Assembly: GCA_041499515.1 (NCBI GenBank)
Contig: JBGQKM010000309.1
Coordinates: 1-6,463 of the forward strand
Reading direction: 5' to 3'
Source of the DNA: PALSA-1355 sp041499515
Lineage (GTDB): Bacteria; Planctomycetota; Planctomycetia; Pirellulales; PALSA-1355
Length of the DNA stretch: 6,463 bases
Of this stretch, positions 1 through 5,001 are shown one piece after another (the stretch's first letter is position 1; every line of letters starts with the position of its first letter). The notes under the pieces are model-generated. The model saw nothing but the letters and a program-made list of their open reading frames with translations. It did not search any database and was not told where the DNA came from. Made by a program: the position numbers and the translations under genes.

Positions 1-142
1 ATGCGGGAAATCTGCACGTCCGGTTTGATGAGCGGGAGGTGGAAACGGAGCATGGTGCAGCTAGTGAGGCACCCGCAGACGAAAGAGCGGGACACAGATA
101 GGCTACACCTAAACCACCGCGTCACCTCTCGACTCTACCCCC
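1..142 (+). mobile_element. Group II intron, 3' end (domain V remainder and domain VI region), partial
   Basis: The first bases, ATGCGGGAAATCTGCACG then TCCGGTTT, match the distal part of a bacterial group II intron domain V. An apical stem TGCGG/CTGCA closes a GAAA-containing loop, followed by a bulge and then the 3' strand CCGGTTT. That strand would pair with a GAGCCGG expected just left of the window. The following stretch can form a long domain VI-like arm: GGTGG near 38-42 pairs with CCACC at 114-118, next to an A-rich CCTAAACC that could hold the branch-point A. The exact 3' splice boundary is not resolved; I place it somewhere between about 105 and 142. The reverse transcriptase/maturase frame, if present, would lie to the left. 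The call rests on recalled family sequence plus the visible hairpin. Confidence 0.68.
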
Positions 143-264
143 GTTTTTGAGACCGTGGCCGCGCACCGTGAACTCAAGGGTTTGAGGACATGGCAGGCCG
201 GTCCACCGGAACCGCTGCATTCGCTGCGCCGCTCGCTGCAACCATCCAACGTCTTCTGAGAAGG

Positions 265-276
265 TTCTGGCCAGAA
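265..276. repeat. Perfect 12-base palindrome TTCTGGCCAGAA near the anti-sigma 3' end
   Basis: It sits 18 bases past the stop of the minus-strand anti-sigma gene, beside a second small dyad CTTCT-G-AGAAG (253-263). No T-run follows on the minus strand, so a rho-independent terminator is not supported. It could be a processed transcript end or a binding site. Confidence 0.4.
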
Positions 277-293
277 GAGCTCGCGGACCAAGC

Positions 294-1067
294 CTAGTTC
301 GCGCTGGATTCAGTGCCGGCGGCCTGCACGAGTTTCGCAAACTGTTGCAGTTCAGCGGCATTGAGATCTGACATGGCCCAAAATTCCAGGCCCGATTTGG
401 TCCAATGGAACAGTTGATAACCCTGCCGCTGGAGTGGTTGTAAGGTGGCACTGTGTTGGCCGGTCGTCGGCCAGCAGAAAAGGTTGATCACATGTTTTCG
501 TCGGCCGTAAACCATCGCCGCGACCGGTCGATGGTTGACGTAGTCCAGTCGTCCGCCGATCAGTGGAAAGCCTTGCGGCGCGAAATCATTTACCTCGGGC
601 GAGTAATCAAGTTTCCCGCTAAACCAGGGCTTCACTTGATGCCGATCGGACGAAGCCACATCGGCAACATGATCGACCAGCAGCGAACGGACATGGCTGG
701 CCACTACTTGATCCACCACGGCTTCGGTCGCGTCGCCACGCCAATTGCGGTCGATGGCCCAAGTCACCGTCACCAACAGCATGGCCGCCGTCGCCAGGCT
801 CATGATCGACCGCAGTCTCGGATTCAATGCCAGCTTAGGCGGATTCACGCGGCGCAGTTCGCTTCGAACCCGCTTGCGCAAATCGGCCGGCGCGCGGTAG
901 TAAAGCGAACCGCCGCCGATGACCCTGCGCAGCGTCTGCTGTTGTTCGTACGCCGACTTGCACGCTCCGCAGTTTTGGAGGTGCTGTTCCATCTCAACGC
1001 TGTGGACCAAATCAAGTTCGCCGTCCAAGTAGCCGTGCAACAATTGTTGAGCTTGTCGGCAGTCCAC
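294..1067 (-). CDS. Transmembrane anti-sigma factor with zinc-finger (zf-HC2/ZAS) domain
   Basis: 257-residue anti-sigma factor that should hold its ECF sigma partner at the inner membrane until a signal arrives. The N-terminal zinc-binding anti-sigma domain is visible: Cys3, then His29-x3-Cys33-x2-Cys36 (HLQNCGAC). One membrane helix lies at about 88-105 (SIMSLATAAMLLVTVTWA), followed by a periplasmic domain of about 150 residues. That domain contains the PWFSGKLDYSP and GFPLIGGRLDYV blocks that I recall from transmembrane anti-sigma factors of alphaproteobacteria. The start chosen is GTG at 1067. It lies one base after the sigma stop, has an excellent AAAGGAGG Shine-Dalgarno six bases upstream, and places the first Cys at residue 3. 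A longer frame to an ATG at 1097 exists but would overlap the sigma gene and add ten residues without a domain. The stop is TAG. Translational coupling to the sigma gene is likely. Confidence 0.9.
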   Translation of the reverse strand: MDCRQAQQLLHGYLDGELDLVHSVEMEQHLQNCGACKSAYEQQQTLRRVIGGGSLYYRAPADLRKRVRSELRRVNPPKLALNPRLRSIMSLATAAMLLVTVTWAIDRNWRGDATEAVVDQVVASHVRSLLVDHVADVASSDRHQVKPWFSGKLDYSPEVNDFAPQGFPLIGGRLDYVNHRPVAAMVYGRRKHVINLFCWPTTGQHSATLQPLQRQGYQLFHWTKSGLEFWAMSDLNAAELQQFAKLVQAAGTESSAN

Positions 1068-1068
1068 G

Positions 1069-1623
1069 TTACGCCTCCTTTCCCAGCCGCCTGGCAAGGC
1101 ATTGTTGCAGTCGCCCTCGAGCGCGTGCCAGACGCGACATCACGGTTCCCATTGGAATTCCGGCGATCTCGGCAATTTCCTTGTACGTAACACCTTCGAG
1201 TTCCCTGAGCACGATCACCTCGCGGAATTCCTGCGGCAACTCTTCCATCGCTTGTTGCAACATTTCGCGATCAGCGTTGGCAAGCAGTGCCGCGTCGGGG
1301 CTGGTACTTTGCGTTTCCGTGCTGTGCAGCTCTTCATCGAATGTAATCGTGGGTTCTCCCGCACGATTGGCTTGCAGCCACGTGCAACACGTATTGCGGA
1401 CGATCGTCAGCAGCCATGCACGGCAGTTGAGGCCATGAAAACTCTCATAGAAACGAAAGGCGCGTAGCAACGCCTCTTGCACGACATCGTCCGCGTCCGC
1501 CTCGTTACGCGTCAGCCAACGCGCCAAGTTGTACGCCGCATCGAGATGTGGCAAGACCGCTTCTTCAAAACTGGCCCGCTGTTTTTCGTACAAGCGAGTC
1601 TTTGATCCTTTCGGCAGGTGCAC
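1069..1623 (-). CDS. ECF-family RNA polymerase sigma factor (sigma-70 regions 2 and 4)
   Basis: 184-residue sigma factor of the extracytoplasmic function type, which redirects RNA polymerase to a small set of promoters. Region 2 spans about 20-86: LPHLDAAYNLARWLT, then DADDVVQEALLRAFR for core binding, then RAWLLTIVRNTCC for -10 recognition. A variable linker (about 88-118) follows, then region 4 at about 122-174 with LPQEFREVIVLRELEG and the helix-turn-helix YKEIAEIAGIPMGTVMSRL that reads the -35 element. Size and order are those of a minimal ECF sigma; no extra C-terminal domain is present. The gene is first in an operon with its anti-sigma factor. The annotated GTG at 1623 has no good ribosome site: AGGGG abuts it. 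A TTG at 1593, 12 bases after AAAGGA, is an alternative that would remove ten residues upstream of region 2. An ECF-type promoter faces this gene from 1663-1635, so it probably activates itself. Confidence 0.93.
   Translation of the reverse strand: MHLPKGSKTRLYEKQRASFEEAVLPHLDAAYNLARWLTRNEADADDVVQEALLRAFRFYESFHGLNCRAWLLTIVRNTCCTWLQANRAGEPTITFDEELHSTETQSTSPDAALLANADREMLQQAMEELPQEFREVIVLRELEGVTYKEIAEIAGIPMGTVMSRLARARGRLQQCLARRLGKEA
1074..1081 (-). promoter_or_regulatory. Ribosome binding site deciding the anti-sigma start
   Basis: AAAGGAGG on the minus strand lies inside the last codons of the sigma gene and ends six bases before the GTG at 1067. It is a near-perfect anti-16S match and decides the GTG over the upstream ATG at 1097. 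Its position within the sigma frame suggests coupled translation, keeping sigma and anti-sigma in fixed ratio. Confidence 0.85.
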
Positions 1624-1634
1624 ACCCCTGAAGT

Positions 1635-1663
1635 GGAGACTGCAAATCCCGGCCGTTTATTCC
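1635..1663 (-). promoter_or_regulatory. ECF-type promoter for the sigma/anti-sigma operon
   Basis: On the minus strand, GGAATA (1663-1658) is followed after exactly 17 bases by GTCTCC (1640-1635). This is the general form of ECF promoters (GGAA-type -35, GTC-type -10). It matches the divergent promoter on the other strand in both boxes and in spacing. The predicted transcription start is near 1630-1628, only about five to seven bases before the GTG at 1623. The transcript would thus be nearly leaderless, or translation starts further in. Confidence 0.62.
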
Positions 1664-1692
1664 CGCAAAGTTTCGCGAATTTTCACGGGAAT
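1659..1692. repeat. 34-base imperfect inverted repeat linking two divergent -35 elements
   Basis: ATTCCCG at 1659-1665 mirrors CGGGAAT at 1686-1692, and the centre carries the perfect palindrome TTCGCGAA (1672-1679). Counting outward from 1675.5, 13 of 17 base pairs are complementary; the mismatches are at 1666, 1667, 1670 and 1671. The arms are the -35 boxes of the two promoters, but the core palindrome is not explained by them and could be an operator for a dimeric regulator. Confidence 0.6.
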
Positions 1693-1716
1693 TTTGGCCG
1701 CACTTTGTCAGTCTAT
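1688..1716 (+). promoter_or_regulatory. ECF-type promoter for the phosphoesterase-cytochrome operon
   Basis: GGAATT (1688-1693) is followed after 17 bases by GTCTAT (1711-1716). The two boxes and the spacer match the minus-strand promoter in front of the sigma gene, so the same sigma factor probably reads both. Transcription would begin near 1721-1725, leaving a leader of roughly 95 bases before the ATG at 1817. No riboswitch fold was recognised in that leader. Confidence 0.62.
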
Positions 1717-1816
1717 TCGTGGCAGTGATCGCTCGATCAAGTTTACGACAAAGCCGTGCAATCGGAAATACCTGCGGCGTTTACCCGTCACGAAACCTTC
1801 ACCGGAGAGTACTCGC

Positions 1817-2773
1817 ATGTCTGACGAATTGAAAAACGCATCGAATAACGACGGCGTCGATCGCCGAGGTTTTTTGGAGTGCATGGCCTGGGCCGGCACC
1901 GGTCTGTTATGGACCTTGAACGGCGGACTGCCGGCAGGGCGAGCGTTCGGCCAAGATGCCAGAAGGGCCGGACCGAACGGCTTCTCGTTCGTCCAAATCA
2001 GCGATAGCCATATTGGCTTCGGCAAGGCGCCGAACCAGGACGTGGTGGGAACGTTGCAGGCGGCCGTCGCCAAAATCAACGCTCTGCCGCAACCACCCGC
2101 GTTCGTCCTGCACACCGGCGACCTGACACACCTGGCCAGGCCTGAGGAGTTCGACACGGTCGCCGAGGTGCTCAAAGAAGTCAAAACGCGAGTGCTCTAC
2201 GTGCCGGGCGAGCACGATTTCGGGGCCGACGACAACAAACTCTACCTCCAGCGACACGGCAAGGGCACGATGGGGACGGGCTGGTACAGCTTCGACTACA
2301 AAGGCGCGCACTTCGTCGGACTGGTGAACGTCGCCAACGCCAAATCGGGCAGCATGGCCGGGCTGGGCCAAATCGGTCGAGAGCAACTGCAATGGCTCGG
2401 CAAGGACCTGGCAAGTGTATCCAGCAGCACGCCTGTCGTTGTGTTCGCTCACGTTCCTCTGTGGGCGGTCTACGAGAAGTGGGGCTGGGGCACGAAAGAC
2501 GCCGAGCAAGCGCTGACGCTGTTGAAGCGTTTTGGTTCGGTCACCATCCTCAACGGTCATATCCATCAGATCATGCAGAAGGTCGAAGGGAGGGTTGTCT
2601 TCCACACTGCCCGCTCGACGGCTTTTCCCCAGAGTGAGCCGGGCAAGGGTACTCCGGGACCGATCCGCGACCTACCCGCCGACCGGCTGCGCGGCGTGCT
2701 GGGCGTGACCACCGTGGGTTATGTCGAAAACCGGGGCTCCCTGGCGATTGCTGATCCGACCCTCGAATCGTGA
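1817..2773 (+). CDS. Tat-exported calcineurin-like metallophosphoesterase
   Basis: 318-residue two-metal phosphoesterase, likely active outside the cytoplasmic membrane. A twin-arginine signal is visible: DRRGFLE (Arg16-Arg17), then the hydrophobic stretch AWAGTGLLWTLNGGL, then AFGQ as a possible cleavage area near 45. Metal and catalytic motifs come in family order: Asp63-x-His65 (SDSH), Gly101-Asp102 (TGDL), GEHD at 131-134, His212 (FAHVP), and Gly247-His248-x-His250 (GHIH). This resembles the cAMP phosphodiesterase-like (Icc/CpdA) branch, but the substrate cannot be read from sequence. In the usual GNHD motif the Asn metal ligand is replaced by Glu132. The start is ATG at 1817, with GGAG at 1804-1807 nine bases upstream; it places the RR motif at a proper distance. 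The open frame extends upstream to 1529, but that part overlaps the sigma gene and promoter and is not coding. The gene is first in an operon with the cytochrome, behind an ECF-type promoter. Confidence 0.9.
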   Translation: MSDELKNASNNDGVDRRGFLECMAWAGTGLLWTLNGGLPAGRAFGQDARRAGPNGFSFVQISDSHIGFGKAPNQDVVGTLQAAVAKINALPQPPAFVLHTGDLTHLARPEEFDTVAEVLKEVKTRVLYVPGEHDFGADDNKLYLQRHGKGTMGTGWYSFDYKGAHFVGLVNVANAKSGSMAGLGQIGREQLQWLGKDLASVSSSTPVVVFAHVPLWAVYEKWGWGTKDAEQALTLLKRFGSVTILNGHIHQIMQKVEGRVVFHTARSTAFPQSEPGKGTPGPIRDLPADRLRGVLGVTTVGYVENRGSLAIADPTLES

Positions 2774-2791
2774 TGACGACCGATCCGGCTC

Positions 2792-2806
2792 CCCGCCTGC
2801 GGCGGG
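2792..2806 (+). repeat. GC-rich perfect hairpin between phosphoesterase and cytochrome genes
   Basis: CCCGCC-TGC-GGCGGG forms a six-pair stem with a three-base loop in the 73-base gap between the two + strand genes. No T-run follows, so it is not a normal intrinsic terminator. It may stabilise the upstream message or be a copy of a short dispersed palindrome. Confidence 0.5.
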
Positions 2807-2833
2807 AGGCGGTCGGCGGCTCCAAACGGCGAC

Positions 2834-2841
2834 AAAGGAGG
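2834..2841 (+). promoter_or_regulatory. Ribosome binding site deciding the cytochrome start
   Basis: AAAGGAGG ends five bases before the ATG at 2847. It selects that ATG over an earlier in-frame ATG at 2721, which would overlap the phosphoesterase gene and put 42 unrelated residues in front of a clear signal peptide. Confidence 0.85.
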
Positions 2842-2846
2842 AACCA

Positions 2847-3707
2847 ATGAATCGACTCACGCTTTGCGTCTGCGGCACTCTGGTGGTGGGCTTCTGTTAT
2901 TGGCCAGCAGCGGTGTCGGCATCGGAAAGGCAGCGAGACTTCGCGTCGGAAACGCATTCCATCTTCGCAGCCAAGTGCAGCGGTTGTCATGGAGCCGACT
3001 TGGCCAAGCCGAAGGGCCGGTTCGGGTACGTACTCGACCTGGCGCGAGTGGCGGCCAACCCCGAGATGGTCATACCGTCTTTCCCGGATGAGTCGGAAAT
3101 GTGGGAACTTGTCCGCCGGGGAGAAATGCCCCCGGATGACTCGCCAACCGGGCCATTGTCTCAGGATGAAAAAGAGGTGATTCACTCCTGGATTGCCGCG
3201 GGCGCGCCCGCAATTACGTCCGCGGAGTTGAATCCCTCAGAGACCAGTCTGGGCGCACCTGCGCCTTCGGTCGAGAAAGACATTTTGCGCTCGTTGGGTC
3301 CGTTTCACCTTGTGGCCGTCCATTTTCCCATTGCTCTGCTCATTGCCGCGGCTTTGGCGGAGTTCTGGTCCGCGCAACACGGCAATCGCGTCCCGACGCC
3401 TGAGGTCCGCTTCTGTGTGCTGCTCGGAGCGGCTAGCGCGGTGGTTGCCGCGTCGCTAGGCTGGATTCACGCAGGAAATGGCCATGGTGCGGGAGCACTG
3501 CGAATCCTCGGCCTTCACCGGTGGATCGGCACGACAGCCGCCGCGTGGGCCGTTGGTACCGCCTTCTTCTCGGAGCGGGAGGAGCGACGCGGCGTGCGCA
3601 GTCAATGGTTCCGCGCTTGGCTCTTCGTGGGGGCGCTCCTCGTCGCGGTAGCCGGTCATTTCGGAGGCATGCTTGTTCATGGCGACGATTTTCTCAATAG
3701 CGAGTAG
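2847..3707 (+). CDS. Membrane cytochrome c: planctomycete-type haem-c domain fused to DUF2231-like four-helix domain
   Basis: 286-residue exported electron-transfer protein. Residues 1-26 are a signal peptide (LCVCGTLVVGFCYWPAAVSAS). A small cytochrome c domain (about 28-120) carries the covalent haem site Cys44-x-x-Cys47-His48 (CSGCHG). The likely distal ligand is Met94 in GEMPPD. This is the layout of the short cytochrome domain common in planctomycetes. After a linker rich in Pro and Ser, residues 152-278 form about four membrane helices (152-175, 189-207, 224-242, 256-278). The opening HFPIALL and closing GHFGGMLVHGDD are the hallmarks I associate with DUF2231. Histidines 154, 159, 224, 271 and 278 sit at or near helix ends and could bind haem b; this is inference. 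It follows the phosphoesterase by 73 bases and probably shares its ECF-driven transcript. Redox partner unknown. Confidence 0.87.
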   Translation: MNRLTLCVCGTLVVGFCYWPAAVSASERQRDFASETHSIFAAKCSGCHGADLAKPKGRFGYVLDLARVAANPEMVIPSFPDESEMWELVRRGEMPPDDSPTGPLSQDEKEVIHSWIAAGAPAITSAELNPSETSLGAPAPSVEKDILRSLGPFHLVAVHFPIALLIAAALAEFWSAQHGNRVPTPEVRFCVLLGAASAVVAASLGWIHAGNGHGAGALRILGLHRWIGTTAAAWAVGTAFFSEREERRGVRSQWFRAWLFVGALLVAVAGHFGGMLVHGDDFLNSE

Positions 3708-3778
3708 GGCCTGCGAAGCCGTTGCCAAGGTCGTCGTTCTTCGCCCAGGCGCGGCGGATGTCCAATCAACCCTACCGT

Positions 3779-3811
3779 TTCCTCGGACGTCCAGGAATAG
3801 GACCCATTTTT
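3779..3811 (+). terminator. Weak candidate terminator downstream of the cytochrome gene
   Basis: TTCCT (3779-3783) pairs with AGGAA (3793-3797), extended inside by GG/CC around an ACGT loop with one bulged C. Five Ts follow at 3807-3811, but nine bases after the stem, which is too far for a classical intrinsic terminator. It is about 70 bases past the cytochrome stop. Confidence 0.25.
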
Positions 3812-3927
3812 GACGTGCCCGGAGAGCATGCCTAAAACTCTCGACCACGCGCGGGACGTCGGCCGAGTCTGCCAGGGCTCGGCGAAAGGCCCTTCTGCGC
3901 GTGACAGGATTCCAGCGGTTGTTGGAA

Positions 3928-3954
3928 CCGAGTTCAAATCCCGTCGCCTCGACC
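3928..3954 (+). other. tRNA 3'-end-like fragment (T-arm and acceptor strand)
   Basis: CCGAG-TTCAAAT-CCCGT at 3928-3944, then CGCCTCG-A-CC at 3945-3954, has the spacing of a tRNA T-arm followed by the seven-base acceptor strand, discriminator base and start of CCA. The T-stem has mismatches (second and fifth pairs). No 5' acceptor strand (CGAGGCG expected), D-arm or anticodon arm was found in the preceding 100 bases. So it is not a functional tRNA; it may be a decayed attachment-site copy or chance. Confidence 0.4.
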
Positions 3955-4057
3955 GGTTCGTGAAATCACATCCCGCTTGTGGTGGCGTTGGCGACCGTTG
4001 ACTCTCGGCGGCGCGACGGCTTTCTGGCAGCCAATCGAGCGCAATCGAGACGGGTCG

Positions 4058-4858
4058 CTAGGGGGCCTGCTGCTTCTCGATTTCTGCCACGAGTTCGGCG
4101 GCACTCGGTCGGGCGATGAAACGGGTCGGCCGATGCAGCCATTGCACCGTGCCGCCGCCATCGACCAGCAGGATCGTCGGCGCGGCGCTGTCTCCGCCGT
4201 CAGGCGCCGAGCCCCGATTGATCAAGTCGATCGCGGTGGATAATTCTCGCCGTTGGTCCGAGACGACCTTCAGATGTGGAAAGTCCTTTTGCGTCTGTGC
4301 CGCGGTCTCCAGATCGTCGATCGATACCACGACCACCTCGGCTCCCACGCGACCGAACTCCGCGTGGTGTGCTTCGAGCTCGCGAAGTTGCGTCATGCAG
4401 AACGGGCACCAGCGGCCCTGAAAAAACACCAGCGCCGTCGCTCGATCTTTTTGAAAGTACGATGCGTCGATCTCGGTGCCATCGGCCAACGCGGCCCGAA
4501 ACGGCGGGATCGTACTTCCTATCATGATCGGACCGGTGTAATCGGGCAGAACCGTCAGGGCCATGAGGAAAACCCATTCCAAACCTGCCAGCGCGACACA
4601 CGCAAGCGCTATGCCCAGCCGCCACCAGCGTGGCCGACCCATGCCCACGATGACCATCAACGCCGACACGGTTCCGCCGATCGGCAGATACCAGGGCGTG
4701 ATCAATGCCTTGGCCCCAAACACCTGCACGGCAAAGATCACGATCCAGGAAAGCGACAGAATGGCTCCGCTCCAGAAGAGCACTCCGGGCGACGGTTTAC
4801 TGGCGCCGCCGGCGGGAGCGGCAGGCGTGTGACCGGCAGTCGTGTTGGCGATACTCAT
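4058..4858 (-). CDS. Membrane-anchored thioredoxin-fold (AhpC/TSA-like) protein with CxxC
   Basis: 266-residue protein that joins a membrane anchor to a thiol-redox domain. After a Pro/Ala-rich cytoplasmic start there are about three helices (27-48, 57-73, 81-104). The thioredoxin fold begins near 113 with GSTIPPFRAALADGTEI, typical of the AhpC/TSA-Redoxin group. The active site is Trp150-Cys151-Pro-Phe-Cys154 (FFQGRWCPFCMTQL), and the cis-proline is probably Pro227 (APTILLVD). A conserved FFQGRWCPFC style is known from peroxiredoxin-like proteins annotated as redoxins; whether this one reduces peroxide or exchanges disulfides is open. Three helices would put the catalytic domain on the opposite side of the membrane from the N-terminus, probably outside. 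The start ATG at 4858 has only a weak AGG seven bases upstream. It converges on the cytochrome operon and seems to be transcribed alone. Confidence 0.87.
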   Translation of the reverse strand: MSIANTTAGHTPAAPAGGASKPSPGVLFWSGAILSLSWIVIFAVQVFGAKALITPWYLPIGGTVSALMVIVGMGRPRWWRLGIALACVALAGLEWVFLMALTVLPDYTGPIMIGSTIPPFRAALADGTEIDASYFQKDRATALVFFQGRWCPFCMTQLRELEAHHAEFGRVGAEVVVVSIDDLETAAQTQKDFPHLKVVSDQRRELSTAIDLINRGSAPDGGDSAAPTILLVDGGGTVQWLHRPTRFIARPSAAELVAEIEKQQAP

Positions 4859-4970
4859 GACGGTACCTGTCAGATTTGCTGGGTCGGGTTGTTTTCGTCA
4901 TTCCCAGGCAACAAAGGGATCTCAAAACTTGTGAAGCCATGCGCTGGCCATTGTACCGAGGCTCAGCGAA

Positions 4971-4983
4971 GGGGACAGTCCCC
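4971..4983. repeat. Short palindrome GGGGACAGTCCCC in the gap before the hydantoinase stop
   Basis: GGGGA-CAG-TCCCC forms a five-pair stem (six complementary bases each side of a central A). It lies 19 bases past the stop of the minus-strand hydantoinase gene. There is no T-run on either strand. Palindromes of this form recur between genes in several planctomycete genomes as I recall; copy number here cannot be judged from one window. Confidence 0.45.
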
Positions 4984-5001
4984 GCAGTTTCGAAACCGGT
5001 T

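Larger units (their letters stand above)
3708..4057. other. 350-base intergenic stretch between convergent genes, no convincing gene
   Basis: This lies between the cytochrome stop and the stop of the minus-strand thiol-disulfide gene. Short open frames exist on both strands but lack ribosome sites and recognisable domains. It contains a hairpin at 3779-3797 followed by a T-run, a 5-bp stem TTCCA/TGGAA (3910-3914 with 3923-3927), the tRNA 3'-end-like stretch listed separately, and an 8-base direct repeat CAATCGAG at 4032-4039 and 4042-4049. The mixture suggests remnants of mobile or repeated sequence rather than a designed regulator. Confidence 0.6.

Noticed and set aside
143..293. Exon gene flanking the intron, for example a transposase end
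   Set aside because: A + strand frame runs to a TGA near 258, but its translation is not recognised and is too short to judge.
453..1190. A 245-codon + strand open frame
   Set aside because: It lies antisense across the anti-sigma and sigma genes, has no recognisable domain or ribosome site, and its composition is that of a shadow frame.
1907..2605. A 232-codon minus-strand open frame across the phosphoesterase
   Set aside because: The + strand carries all metallophosphatase motifs in order; the minus frame has none and is a high-GC shadow.
3878..3954. A complete tRNA gene ending at the T-arm-like stretch
   Set aside because: No matching 5' acceptor strand, D-arm or anticodon arm at the right spacing, and the T-stem has two mismatched pairs.
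3810..4001. Small + strand frame of 63 codons in the intergenic space
   Set aside because: It overlaps the tRNA-like stretch, has no convincing ribosome site and no recognisable protein feature.
4885..4905. GGGAAT on the minus strand upstream of the redoxin gene, as a third ECF promoter
   Set aside because: The position 17 bases downstream reads CAGCAA, not GTCT, so the second box is missing.
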